A DNA stretch of 64,000 bases. Source: Voacanga thouarsii (Eukaryota; Streptophyta; Magnoliopsida; Gentianales; Apocynaceae). Position 1 is the stretch's first letter, and every line of letters begins with the position of its first letter. The stretch lies in contig JANUWF010003375.1 in assembly GCA_026120185.1 (NCBI GenBank), positions 3,662,736-3,726,735 on the forward strand, read 5' to 3'. The notes beneath the pieces are model-generated. The model saw only the letters and a list, made by a program, of their open reading frames with translations. It had not been told where the DNA came from and did not search any database. Positions 23,466 through 35,650 of this stretch are shown in pieces. The position numbers and the translations under genes are program-made.

Positions 23466-23759
23466 CAAACAAATAGAGCAAGGAAATATTGCCACGGGAC
23501 CAAAAATAAAGGGGAAAAGAGAAGAAATAAAATACTTCCATTGCATTGTGCATTCTCTTACAAAAGAGTTGAATTCCAGCAAAAAGGAGCATTGTTGAAG
23601 TACCTAGAAAGAAAAATACATAAAAGAAACACGCCAAAGCATAAAAACTAGGGGGAAAAAAATAAGCAAAAAGTAAAGAAAATAGTACGAAAAAGAAAAG
23701 TACAAGAAATAACTAGAAAAGTCATGAGAATATAAAGGAAAAAGAAAGTTACAAGTAGG

Positions 23760-24977
23760 AACAAGTGCAGAAAAATCATCTCAGTCCTCCCCATCATCAT
23801 TATCATGTCATGAAGTGCCATCACCGCCATGCGGTCTCGGAAAATGCTGCATCCACTGAGCCCATTGCTACTCCTGAATAGTTTGCCTCTGGGCAATGTC
23901 ATTAATGGAGTCTCACATATGTAACAACATCTCCGTTTGCTAAGCTAACTATCCCATCACCACGGTCTTAAAGTCAGTCCTTGGTTGTGACTATGAACTA
24001 CTGGCTTGTGCTCGCGATGGTGGTGGTGGGTGCTGCCCCTCCACAAGTGGTGGCTGAACTTATCCATAATGCTTTGCCTCATAGGGATTTAGCCATTTCT
24101 TCATCTCCTGGTTATATTTGTACCCACAGCTCATTAATGTTTACTCTGTGACCAAGTCATGCTCAGTGGTAGTCTCAGTCAATTCCCTCTCAGTACTAAT
24201 ACCAAAATCTCTCAGAATTTTCATGATTACTAGAGGAAAAACTAAGGCTTTGGTCGAGAGATGAAAATGATCCATATCTCTAATGGATTGTATGATCAAT
24301 GGAGCAAGAGGGATAGGTTGAGTGGTCATCATCCTATGCAAGATGTACATATCAATAGTGCATGTCTCGTTGAATCCACCGGCTCGGGGTACGACATTAA
24401 AAGCAAACATGTATACTAGAGCCCAAAAGTTGGCATCAAGATCATTGTTAGAGTAGAAGATGTTGTCTTTGAAAGCATTTTTCTTGCGCAGCCCTAGAAT
24501 AGCTCTAGTTCTAATGGCATCCCAATTAGGGTCAGAAAGAATCTTTTGATGATTGGTATCTATCTCTAGCCAAGAATCATCATCATGCACATGGAGAAGA
24601 GTGGCTAAATGGTTTCTTGTGATGAAAATAGGGGTTCCCTTCACTCATGTCTCAATGTGTGGAGGATGGTTATTATCCTTTGCAACCATGTTAGCATAGA
24701 ATTCTTTTATGAGCACTGGACAATAATCCCCCTTGAGTTGTACTATAGGTTCCCACCCTAGTCTCCTAAACATCATTCCTAGTTTAAGGTCACGGTCTAG
24801 GGTAGGTGCAAAGGTACGCTTCACAATAATCTTATTTGAGGACCTCATATCGTACCACTCCTCACAGGATGGATCAATGAAATCTGCTGACTTGAGGAAC
24901 ATGGAGTCTATAGACGAAGCGGCTGAGGAAGAAGAATCTCTAGCCTTTTTGGATGATTGGCCCAATGCCCTAGACAT
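23760..24977 (-). pseudogene. Plant transposon protein-like ORF (Transposase_32 type)
   Basis: Two open pieces in one frame, 24645-24977 and 24141-24644, separated by one TGA where Trp is expected (about 278 codons together); the frame then goes on with stops to about 23760. The first residues are Ser-rich and probably disordered. Next come MFRRLGWEPIVQLKGDYCP, VLIKEFYANM and KGTPIFITRNHLATLL, then ANFWALVYMFAFNVVP and a helical end with LHRMMTTQPIPLAPLI. This order resembles the family Pfam calls putative plant transposon protein (PF20167, as I recall it). Such proteins are often found inside gag-pol-less LTR elements; their function is unknown. The last part is Gln/Pro-rich. Confidence 0.6.
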
Positions 24978-26308
24978 ATTAGAAAGTAGATAGTAGTGAA
25001 GATAGGAGTATAAGTACTAGGAAGCTCAAAGATTTCAAAAGAATATAATCTCGCCTTTTTCAAACACAATGCACAACACAACACTCAACTCTTAACCAGC
25101 TCACACCACAATTCCCAAACTCCTTAAAGTATACCTTTCACCAACACAACAACCAATTCAACCGTCTCCAATCAATCCACCACAATTTTCACACAACCTG
25201 CAAGAATAAGCATAATATTTCACTGGAAAGCATAAATGTACTGAACAAACCCAATGTATCTAGATGCTCATAACATGATCATGTGAATTATGGAATCATC
25301 ATGGTATTATAGTGATTAAGTGTAAGATAATTCCAGGCCAATGTACAACTAGTTACTCAATCATCATAATAGCCACAATCGTACCCTTAAGCGAATACAC
25401 AAACTCCCTAATGATCAAGTGAATGAATAAAAATCTCAAGAATCATCAACTCATAATATATCCAACGTCATGAAGCTCCCAAATTGATTCACAATGCAAG
25501 AGAACATTAAATATCCCAAATTTCGGCAAAAAATACACCTAAAATTAGAAAAATTTACGTACAACATTTTAACTGTGGGAGTTCAAGAAAAAACGTACCT
25601 TTATGTTCTCCTATGCATGGGCGAGCAAAATATGCATCCTTTTTCCAGAAATCAAAGCTTTTTGAAGGCAGATTGAAGATTGGATTCTTGTGAAAAATGG
25701 AAGATTTAGAGGATTTTGATCTATAGAATCAACAAAAGAATGATAGATTGATACCCTAGAAGTGTTTGGAAGGTGAAAAATCAAAATTTGAAAGGTTTAG
25801 AATGTGGAGCCGGCGCGGGTTAGAGAGAATTTGAGAGGGAGTTGGAGAGTTTAAAAGAAAAAATGGCCAAATTGGCCTATTTTTAGTGCTTCCTGTGACA
25901 GGAGTTGGTGCCGGTTTCCGGCTTGGCCGGCGTCGGCCCTACACTGTCCGGGCTTCGATTTTTTTTTTCTTTTTTGAAAAACGAAATAAAAATAATGAAC
26001 ACACAACAGTGATGAATAATGCAATTCAATTCATGAATAAATAAATAAAAATGAAGAAAATAAAAAATTCCTTGCCAAGGCTAACACCTAGAAAAGACAA
26101 GAAAGTTAGATAATGGAATTCACAATTCAAACAAAATTAAAAGAACAAATTAGTCATTTAAACATCAGTCAAAGTTAGTAAATTAGATTACAAATATACA
26201 CAAGATACAAAAGATGGCACCTTTTTGTAACAAGAACAATTGTACAAATTTACATATTTATATATTTACATGGTTAAATCAACAAAATCTAAGCTTTCAT
26301 GATATTGT
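24978..26308 (-). other. Leader of the Athila-type element
   Basis: 1.3 kb between PBS and ORF, with no supported gene. A GC-rich patch with GGTGCCGG and GGCCGGCGTCGG words lies at about 25895-25955 in otherwise AT-rich DNA. Confidence 0.5.
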
Positions 26309-26326
26309 TCCATGGCAATGGCACCA
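26309..26326 (-). other. Decayed Asp-type primer binding site
   Basis: The minus strand reads TGGTGCCATTGCCATGGA, six bases from the LTR, against TGGTGCCGTTGCCGGGGA in the element at 31747-31764. The first difference is a G-to-A at a CpG. Confidence 0.8.
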
Positions 26327-26332
26327 AAAACT

Positions 26333-27817
26333 TGATGTGTATGAATTTGGGTATAAAAAATCATATAAAAATAAGCACATTCTCAATCAAGTCTAAATTA
26401 AACCAAATTACACATCTGAGCAAGCGTACTCATCATTAAGTATAGCATAGGGTTTAAAACGAGTATTGATCCTCAAGGAACAAGTATGCAGCAATCACTT
26501 TTCTTTCATTGTTTAACCGACTCACTAAAGTGAAAAAGAATAAAAAGGAAAATAAAATAAAATAAAAGAATATATACATGTCAAGGATGGAGAATTATGT
26601 AACTCAAACCATTATTTTAACAAACATAACCTTAAAGTACCTAATCATTATCATAACTAATCATTCTCCTGGCATCATGAACGATTAACATAGATTCACT
26701 TCTTTTCCAATCCATGAAATCACTATCTTCTAGAAAAATTAGTATCGCATATCCTGTCTCAACTAATTCACCTAAAAGATGCATTAAACAGAATCCTTGA
26801 TTAAATCCCATATCCTGAAAAATTTAAAACATGAAATTAACCAATGAATCCATATCCTAACAGACATCAATTAACCTTTAATTATCCAATTCTTAACAAT
26901 TAACCCCTTTTTCTAAGTAAGTTAATAGACAACAAATATTAAATTAATGAATTGAAACCACCATCAACCCCATTTTCAAGCAAGTTAATAGAAAGAAATA
27001 ACAAATTAATCTCGTAATCAGCATAAGCAATTAAATACCAATAATAACAATCAATTAATCAAAAGATCAAAGTAACTCTAAAAATCATGAATACCGAAAA
27101 CAATGTCAAATTACAATAAAACAATTAATACATCATTGTCCAAGAAAAGAAAATAAAGTTAAAAGAAAGCTCTCATAGACAAGTCCCATTCTTCTTCCTT
27201 CGTAGACTCTCTTATACAATCCTATTTAACTTGATGAATTCATCATTGAACTTGAGTGATTTTGTGTTTTACTCCCTGAATTCAACCCTTTGACTTGTGT
27301 TTTTTCTCTATTTATAGGTTTTGGAAGTGCCTAAATTCGTTCCTCTAGGGTCAGTGGCCAAATTGAAGTAGGAAAATATCAAAACTCTGAAAATTGCCAA
27401 AAATGCACACGAAAATCGAGGCACCACCTCTGTAACAGTACACAGCCGGTGCTGCCTATCCTGCCTAAGGCTAGCACCGGTTGCATTCTGTCTCTCTGTC
27501 CATTCGCCAATTTTTCTCGATTTTCATGCTAAGTTCTTCCAGGTCACAACCGGCGCCGGCTGTGTTCTGTTCAGCCCCTGTTTCGTCGATTTTTCATCGC
27601 CTCAAAGTGCTTGCCAGCAGTATGTGGCCGGCACCGCCTCTAGTCTGTTTAGCAAATATTTTGCCTTATTTTACCTCTAAAATATGAAATAATACATAAA
27701 ATACCTTTCCAATGGTAAAATCTCTAATATGAAGGAATATGACCAGTTACTGCACAAAATGTATCACAAAATGGCCTCAAATAACTAGGAAATATATGAC
27801 TAAGTTAGGCCCTATCA
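26333..27817 (-). repeat. 5' LTR of the Athila-type element
   Basis: 1485 bp, TGATGTGTATG to GGCCCTATCA on the + strand. GC-rich block at about 27418-27640; TATA box on the minus strand at 27308-27319. It is an old copy with many transitions relative to 20309-21857. Confidence 0.88.
27308..27319 (-). promoter_or_regulatory. TATA box of Athila-type LTR
   Basis: The minus strand reads CCTATAAATAGAG, downstream of the GC-rich block, so it is the likely start region of element RNA. Confidence 0.6.
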
Positions 27818-28346
27818 AGTGTGCTCAAGACTCCCACACATTTTGCGCTCACGCTCCTTCAAGTTCTTTCTCTCCCCATGCTTTGTTGTTTTCTCTACTC
27901 CTCCTATATATACTTCCTCATTCCAATATTCCTCACTCCCATGTCCTTCTTCTTCATATTCCCAATTTTGTTGCATAAAAATGTCATATCCTTCCCCACT
28001 CGAATAAAATTTTCCATTATTTTCACTCCCCCTACTCTAATCTTTCCTAGGACTCAAGTTCTAACATTCTTGATCACTCTCCCCTAGGTCTCCGTCATAG
28101 CTATCATATTCCCTTCCACTTATAATTGGCCCCTCATCATGTTCATCCAAATGTCCTATGCTCTCATAACCATCCTCCTCATATTCTTGCTCATATTCAT
28201 TTTCTTCCCCATAACTACTCTCACCACAGCAAGATTCCTCATAAATGTCAAACCCTTCAGTTTCACTCCAACTAGCCATTTTGAATTTTCTTTCAAGAGA
28301 AGTACCCACAAAAATGATGTAGCAAATACAAGGAAAATTCCTCACT
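27818..28346 (-). pseudogene. gypsy gag-like region, 5' part
   Basis: The frame begins at an ATG near 28345 (or MASWSETEG at about 28284) and is strikingly acidic and Tyr/Gly-rich (SSYGEENEYEQEYEEDGYES). Two stops follow in frame, then a zinc-knuckle half (KMCGSLEH) ends at the target duplication 27818-27822. The other half of this knuckle lies beyond the inserted element, starting at 20303. The frame is kept across the junction, so the insertion hit a gag-like gene. No PBS or 5' LTR of this element is visible to the right. Confidence 0.65.
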
Positions 28347-30242
28347 TCACTTCCTCACGTGTTTAAACTCAATTTTTAGTGGTCACTCTTCGCTTATGTT
28401 CACACTCTTCTTGGCTTGTATCACAATGAACTTACCCCCTTGCCTTTTTCAAACTCTCAATTCCATACTCAAGTTCTTCCCAACTCTTTCCCACTTCAAA
28501 GGATTTAGTTCTACTAGTCAAGTCAACCAAATTCCAAAGAATAAGAAAGAAAGGTGTCTTAAAGTCAATTTATCAAACACTTGGTGTGCAACAAGGAAAA
28601 TGCATGGATTTCAAGAGTTGTTCAACTAGGTGATGCTATCAAAACCTCAAGAACACAAATTAGCAATTAACAAGCAGTTAAGGAAATGATGACATAAGTT
28701 GGAGTTCAAGATGTGCAAATGTTTTCCAAACTTGAGACAACTGCAATGTGAACAAATCTTCTAGCATCAACAATAACACCAATTAACATCACAAATGCAC
28801 TTTACTAATCAAATTAGTTATCATACTTTATGAATGAAAGCTTTGGTAGTTAAATATAAGCAATCACAATTCATTGAGACAATATATCAAACACATTGTG
28901 TGCATTCCCGTAGCTCAATTTAGTCTAGCAAATTTCACCTTGGTTTTGGCCTTAAATCCACAAACATTTACACCAAACGACTCCTCAAACATCAATATAC
29001 CATATAGGGTCAAATTAACAAAATTTCCATAGCACAAATTTAAGTTTTCAACCCCCAAAAATGGCAAGGAATATAGTCACGAGAATAAGAATTTTGTAGC
29101 AATATGAGCTTCAAATCAACAACTTCCCATGTGAGAATATTCTTCAAGCATTATTCCAATATATAGGATCAATTTAGGATCAAGTTCATGACATAATCTT
29201 GAGTTTCAAGCATTCCTAAATGGCAAGAGACAAAGTGATGAAATTTTGAAATTCTTTATAAATCTTGAGGAAGATTGTACCTTTTTAAAACATTTCAAAC
29301 TCATGTATTAAATTAAATAATCCCAAAGCCATCAAAGTTAAGTTAAACAAGCTTATATTTAGTACAAGAAAATTATCCTACTACTCAGGCAAAAACATAG
29401 ATAACTTAAATCATACAAGTTAAGCCATTTAACTAATTCCAGCATTATAAACTCAAATTTACACAACTCGAGTTAATGAAATAAGAAAAACACTCTACTT
29501 TCTCTTTTTTTCCACTGACTTAGGGAATTGACAGCCTCAACTGAATAAATTTCTCTTCACGCACTGTATTAGCCCCCTTATAGTCATTATTTTTTTTCTT
29601 TTTCCTCATTCTTTTCAACTTTTTCTTTCTTTGCTCTTTCTTGCCCTTTTACCTTTTTGCCTTCGGGATAGTCTCAAGAGAGTGCACCAAACAATACTTG
29701 CTACTTCTCTCTATATTAAACCCCTTTTTAGCAAAAGGTTTTTTTTCCCCCTCAAAAGATGAAAGAAAAATTTTTTCAACTCACATTTTTTTCTTGTCAC
29801 TCAATCTTTTTCCCTCACATTCCTTATTCACAACTCAAAGTCAAGCAAATTTTAAATCCATAATACAAGAATTAGTTAATAACTCTTCTTATATTTCAAC
29901 ATATCATCCGCATTCAAACTTAAAGAATAAAACAAAATTCAAATACCAAATATAACCAAAGTTAATTTAAATTCTCAAGACTTTAGCAAAATCCAACTTA
30001 ATACATAAGTTTACCTTTTTAAATAAAAATCCAACCATAATGAATGACAAATCTATATCCAAAGTTAGAAAGAAAATTAAAACTTCATTATAGACAAATA
30101 GGCTCAATTTAGCCCCAAAATTTTCAAATTTTCAAAGTTTGAAATTTTCAAAATGTCAAAAAAAAATTTCCAAATTTTCAATAGCCTCGATACAAAGAAA
30201 ACATTAAGATAATTGATAAAAACTTGGATAAAAAATATCACC
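28347..30242. other. AT-rich stretch without gene
   Basis: No supported gene. It is probably the 3' tail of the second Athila-type element (31771-33126 LTR), because it follows its tail motif and resembles the tail 21874-23425 in base composition and T-rich runs. The 3' LTR is not found. The junction with the gypsy gag near 28347-28400 is not defined. Confidence 0.4.
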
Positions 30243-30285
30243 AAACCACTCCCCCACACTTAAACTAGACAATGTTCTTATTGGC
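30243..30285 (-). other. Athila tail motif, second element
   Basis: The minus strand reads GAACATTGTC, then AGTTTAAGTGTGGGGGAGTGG. A second similar word (CAGTTTAAGTGTGGGGAAG) lies at about 30568-30586, so the motif may be duplicated here. Confidence 0.6.
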
Positions 30286-30629
30286 CAAAAAATAAACACA
30301 AGAAAGCATCTCTAAAGGGACCAAAAATAGTAAGGGAGGTAGAAAGTTAAGCAATACTCCCCAAGTGCAATAAAGCTCCAATAGATATCAAAACGTGGAA
30401 TAGAGAGAAGGGATTGTCCAAGAAGTATTTATTTATACCAGTAAAATAAAACACAAATAAAAGATAAAGAAAATAAAAGCAAAATAAAAAAAACACACTT
30501 AAATAAAAGAGAACAAACTAAAGAGAAATACTAATAAAAATCCTGATAAAGAAAATAAAGACAGGACTCACTTCCCCACACTTAAACTGGAAAATATTTT
30601 TCTTATTTAGGAAAGGAAAAACAAAATGC

Positions 30630-31576
30630 TTAACAAAACCAAACACAAAACAAGGATATAAACTCTTTCCACTTATCATGCTTCCTCATCAAACCCTTGT
30701 CAAAGAAGTTTAAGCTTAAAGTAGAAAATAGGCAAGATGAATGTAGAAAGAAATGAGGTTTTTGAAAAAGGTCATGTTTAGGAAAACAAGTTTTCTCAGC
30801 AACACAAAACACATGAATCTCATTCTCGAACATTCCTTTAGGTACACAAATACTGTTTTCAACATATGAGTTCACATGGTGTCTAAAGAATGCATCAAAC
30901 TTGAAGTCACCATTTTTTCCTTCAAAAGATGTGTCACAATGAAAATTCCCCTTGAAACTTAGCAATTGAGTTCTCAAAGATGAGATCAAGAAACCCTTAC
31001 TTTTCAATCCATAGTTTACAAAAACTAAGTTATCTCCCTTTGGATGGGGGTGAAGGGTAGAATTTGTTAGCATATTCCAAGGGCTTCTTATGATGTATCG
31101 GTAAAAGATCCAACTCCTTGAGGTATGTTAAGCTTATGATTATCATTTGTACCATTGTTCTCCAAGAATTGAGAGGAACCTAAAAAATCATGTGATAAAG
31201 AGATATTAGAATTATTAGCACATAGATTAGAATCGAATACCTCTCTTGCCACCTTGGACAATTGTTACTCATATCCTCTCTTCTCTCCTTGAGGGTCCTC
31301 TTGTGCAAGTGTATAGGCCTTTATGGTATCTTCAACCAACTTGGCTAGTTGTGTTCTTGCAGAGCTCATTCGTTGGGATGCTTCTTCGTACCCCCTAATG
31401 GACGTGTTTGTGTTGGCAACAAAGGATTGGATTGAAGTTTCAAGTGACATCTCACTAAAAGCGTTAATGGGAGCTTGCAACCTCGCCAACATATTATCAT
31501 TATATCTATTTTCACATTGTGCCCATGAATAATTGTCCATGATGATGTTTTGAATCTTCCACTCAAAGAAAAACAA
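30630..31576 (-). pseudogene. Unrecognised ORFs of the second Athila-type element
   Basis: Two open pieces, 31265-31576 (103 codons) and 30630-31073 (147 codons), joined by a stretch that stays readable in the first frame past a TAA (QLSKVAREVFDS, then IPQGVGSFTDTS) and then needs a frameshift. The first piece looks like an amphipathic helix protein (MLARLQAPINAFSEM, SARTQLAKLVEDT). The second has Phe/Ser-rich blocks (FFRHHVNSYVENSICVPKG, SLNFFDKGL, RKHDKWKEFISLFC). I know no domain for either. The position, 170 bp after the PBS and before the tail motif, is where gag-pol would be. It is probably one broken gene. Confidence 0.5.
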
Positions 31577-31746
31577 AAATCAAATAAAAAATAAAAACAA
31601 AAACTAACAAAAAGAATAGAAAATAAAGAAAATAAAAATATACAAATTAAAAATATTCACAAACAATCTAAACACAAAAGCTAGTGATATATACAAATAC
31701 AATAAAGGCTAAATCAACAAGATTCAAGTGTTTCAGATAGTGCTCA

Positions 31747-31764
31747 TCCCCGGCAACGGCACCA
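31747..31764 (-). other. Asp-type primer binding site
   Basis: The minus strand reads TGGTGCCGTTGCCGGGGA, one base from the Athila PBS (TGGCGCCGTTGCCGGGGA) as I recall it. It lies six bases from the LTR at 31771. Confidence 0.9.
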
Positions 31765-31770
31765 AAAACT

Positions 31771-33126
31771 TGATACATGTTTTTCAGTGTAAAAAATATT
31801 ACCAAAAAATTACACAATTAATCAAGTTTTAATCAAAATGCAAACCACTAAAACCGCACATACATGCAAGTGGACCCATCGTATAGTATAGGGAATAGCA
31901 AATATCAAATCCACGAGAACTTAGGCTCCCACTTTACTTCATCCAAATCTTTATTATTTAGCCAATAAAATAAGAAGAGAATAAAAAAATATAAAAATAG
32001 ATATTACTCAAGGATGTAAATTCATACAACTGGATAATTATCTTGAAAACATAATATTGAATCACTTAGAATTATCACAATCAATTGTCATTTTGGCATC
32101 ATGAAAGAATTTAAGTAAAATCCAATCATTTCCCAAGTCATGAACTTACTTATGTAGCTTCCACTTCTTTCCCAATCCATGGAATCACTATCTCTTGATT
32201 AATTTAGCAGATTTCTCGATCAAATCAAAGCAACCAAAAGATGCATTAAAATCATACCTTATAAACATGAAATTAGTCAATGACCCTATGCTCTAGGTAA
32301 AATCAACCAATCTTTGATCACTTCAGTTCTTTAATCTTAACTTTGTTTTCCAAATCCATTAAGATTTAATAAATATAAAATCAATCCAATGAACTTCTAA
32401 CATCGTTTCCCAAGTCAATTAGAAGAAAACGCATCAATAACTAATAATAACAAGTAATCAAATACCAATGATAACAATAGATTGATCAAAATTTTTAATT
32501 AACTCAAAATCATAATCTCCAAAATAATATCCAATTACAATCAAAATATTAAGCACATCACTGTTCTAGAAAACTAAACAAATGATAAAAGATAGAACTC
32601 ATAGACAAGCCCTTCTTCTTCTCTTGAAAACCTCTTTTGAACAATGCTCCTTTGAGTGGTGATTTTGTCTTTGAATAATAAGTAGCTAGCTTGGATCCTT
32701 CAAATCACACCTTTGTCTTATGTTTTTCTTGTTTAAATAGGCTTCTAAAAGGCAAAAATTCATTCCCTAAGAGTCTTGGGTCAAGTAGAGATTGAAAAAT
32801 GCCAAAACTCTTGGGAAATTACCCAATCCGCACATAATTGGTAACCATGCTCTAGTTGGCCCAATCATGCTCTATTTTTTTAGCGATAAAACCCCTAATT
32901 TTCAAGATCGGGGCCGGCGATGGCTCTGTGGGTCATGGCCAGTGCCAGCCGTGCTCTAACAGTGACGGTTTGTTTTTTTTTTCATCGTTTTCTGCAATAA
33001 AAAATCAAAACTCCTTTCCAAGGGTAAAATATCAAATATAAAGAAATATGTCTAGTTATTATGACAAATGTATTACACAACATCCTCAAATAACTAAGAA
33101 AATATATATGAATTTTACCCCTATTA
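31771..33126 (-). repeat. 5' LTR of the second Athila-type element
   Basis: TGATACATG to CCCTATTA (ancestral CTATCA) on the + strand, 1356 bp, a diverged relative of 26333-27817 throughout. TATA-like box (32731-32742) and GC-rich patch upstream of it (32908-32965) on the minus strand. Confidence 0.8.
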
Positions 33127-33135
33127 ACCAATATC

Positions 33136-34479
33136 TGTTTAACATTAATAAAATAAGGATTAAACGTGGACCTCCAGTCCAACTTGTTAGGCCAGCTAAA
33201 AAATTAATTAACTAGACTAGGGCTAATACAAGTCCAATAGATAATTAATTAATTAACCCAAAATTAGACCGAATAATTTTTCTCAAGCCTTTCCTAGTTC
33301 AGACCAAGCCAAACTTAATTATTTAATTTGGGTTTAAGCCCTAAATAATTAATTCTCCAACTAAACCAGGCTAATTAAAAATTCTCTCTTTGGAATTTTA
33401 TTTTATTTTTTTCCAATAAATAAACAAGGCTACCTAAATAAAAAAAAATCCATTTTATATCAAGACCAATTCCTTAACCCGAAACCATCAGGACTTATGG
33501 GCTATTCCGTCCAAAAGATACATCGCCTTGGCTACTAAAATGACCGAGATACCCCTACCATATAAATAGTTGTATTTTATATTTTAAATATTTTCTAATA
33601 TCACCATAAGAAAATATTGACCCCAAGGACAATGTTACGTTAGCAATGTCTGCGACCTGCAGGTATAATAACCAAAATACCCCTATACGCACCGCCGTAC
33701 ATTTAGAGAGGAAGAAGTGTACTAACACCTCTCTATGTGATATCTACCATCCTTAAATCTCTAGTCTAATGGTCCACGACTTCCTGTAATATTTTTTGCT
33801 TTCCAAATGAGCTACCCTAAAGCAAACATTCAAGTTATTTTCCCTAAGGCCCTGGATATTTAGATCATTCGAACAGTCACAAGGGGCGATATAGTATAAA
33901 AGATATCTTATACAAGTCTGTCTTAATTGACTAGTCATATATGCCCAATGTACAAGTATATTGGTCCTATGATAGAACATCAAGTATTGTACATCAAAGC
34001 ATAAGCTTCCAGCTTCGTCGGACCACTAACCATACTCAAGCCGTAGAATATAAGTCTACGCTATAACAGTAGTAGTTTAGGTTTCTACATTATAGTATTT
34101 TTAGAAACCACTACTATAGGTCCAATTCTACATATTCGAAATACGCTTATGTTATGAAGTGAGAGGACTACTCACTGGTTAAAGATAAGTCATTCCCCAT
34201 TTGGAATTCATAACATAATAGCCTTACTATAATGAGATTCGCATTCTCATCAATCGGTTAAGAACAATAGTTTATGTGTTAAGTAACCCATGATCCGTAC
34301 CTTACTGTGAAAGATCACTATTCACATGAAGCACTTACTTAAATACAATGGGTTTTTTCTAACGAAATTGTGCACAAAAATGATGTAAATTCACAAACAA
34401 AATTTTGAGAATAAATCTTTTATTAATATTAATCAAAATTACATCAGAAACCTAGTCTAAGAGGGCATACATTCCAGCA
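33136..34479 (-). repeat. Copia-type LTR, solo or truncated
   Basis: On the minus strand it begins TGCTGGAATGTATGCCCTC and is homologous over most of its length to the copia LTR 40069-41944 (shared AAGCGTATTNCGAATATGTA, CCTATAGTAGTGGT and GTGGTCNGACGAAGC words). It abuts an Athila LTR on the left and Athila pol on the right. The flanks ATATC and TATAC are not a convincing target duplication. Confidence 0.75.
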
Positions 34480-35650
34480 TATACTTCACAACAGAGAAAG
34501 AAATTTCTCTCAGATGTGAAGTATTACTTTTGAGAGGATCTCTTTCTTTTTCATTGTTGTGCAGATCACATCATCAGAAGATGGCTGGATCAAGAGGTGG
34601 CCAATGACATTCTCCTTGATTGTCATGAAGGACTAGTGGGTGGACAATATCAAGCCAATAGAACTGCAAGAAAAATTTTGGAATCAGGAATCTATTGGTC
34701 CACAATTTTTAAAGACACTCATAGGTTTGAGAAAAACTATGATAGATGCCAAAGGACAGATAACATTTCTAAGGCTCGTGAGTTGCCATTGTCAATCTTC
34801 TAAGCCTGTGAAATTTTTTATTGTTGGAGAATTGATTTTATGAGACATTTTTCAAGTTCTTTAAGTAATAAGTATATGTTGGTGGCTGTTAACTATGTAT
34901 CTAAATGAGTGGAAGCACATGCCTTGCCCACAAATAATGCTCAGGTGGTAGTGAAGTTTTTGAAAAATCTGTTTACCCGATTTGGAGTGCCTAGGGTGCT
35001 TATAAGTGATAGGGGTGCTCATTTTTGCAACAATCAGTTGCAGAGAGTGCTAAACAAGTTAGGTGTGAACCATAAGCTAGCTACCACTTATCATTCCCAA
35101 ACAAGTAGTCAAGTAGAGGTAGTCAATAGAGAATTAAAAAGGATTTTGGAAAAGGTGGTGAACCATACTAAAAAAGATTGGTGTGTGAAACTAGCTGATG
35201 TTCTTTGCGCATATTGGACAGAATATAAGACACCTCTAGGTACCACTCTATATAGATTAGTTTATGGGAAGTCCTGTCATTTACCTGTGAAAATTGAGCA
35301 TAAGGCATTCTGGGCCATTAAGTTGGTGATTTTTTATCTCGATTTTGCACGAGAAAAGAGATTTCTTCAATTGAATAAACTTGATGAGTTAAGGAGTGAA
35401 GCTTATGAGAATTATAAAATGTACAAGAAAAAGGTCAAACAATAGCATGATAAGCATATTTTGCTAAATTGGGGGTTCAAATAGGGGGATCAAGTGTTGC
35501 TCTATAATTAAAGGCTGAGATTATTTCCTGAGAAACTGAAATCAAGATGGTCTAGACCATTCATGGAATACAAAGCTTTTCCCTATGGCACTATAGAACT
35601 TGCTCACTCAGAAAAAGGGAACATTTAAAGTGAATGGAAACCGATTGAAG
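34480..35650 (+). pseudogene. Athila integrase and pol C-terminus
   Basis: The readable frame starts at the LTR edge with RKKFLSDVKYYF, then a stop for Trp, then ADHIIRRWLDQEV. The zinc finger is decayed (second His is Gln, YDRCQR for CDRC). The DDE core has Asp in WRIDFMRHF, Asp in ISDRGAHFC and Glu in QVEVVNRELKR. The block GTTLYRLVYGKSCHLPVKIEHKA follows, the typical end of an Athila integrase. Long open pieces are 34597-34803 and 34909-35445. The piece preserves only the 3' end of pol; RT is cut away by the junction at 34480. Confidence 0.85.

Larger units (their letters stand above)
20309..27817 (-). mobile_element. Complete Athila-type LTR element without gag-pol
   Basis: Two LTRs (20309-21857 and 26333-27817), an Asp-type PBS beside the right one and a PPT beside the left one place it on the minus strand. 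A perfect 5-bp target duplication AGTGT (20304-20308 and 27818-27822) shows that both ends are intact. The 4.5-kb interior holds no gag, RT or integrase, only a plant-transposon-protein-like ORF, so it must have moved using proteins of an autonomous relative. The LTRs differ from each other clearly (many transitions, small indels), so the insertion is old. Confidence 0.88.

Noticed and set aside
33136..34479. Target duplication ATATC/TATAC around the copia-type LTR
   Set aside because: The two 5-mers do not match, so complete-solo-LTR status cannot be claimed.
34481..34524. Imperfect palindrome ATACTTCAC...GTGAAGTAT at the edge of the copia LTR
   Set aside because: It falls inside the readable Athila pol frame (RKKFLSDVKYYF), so the match is probably accidental coding sequence.
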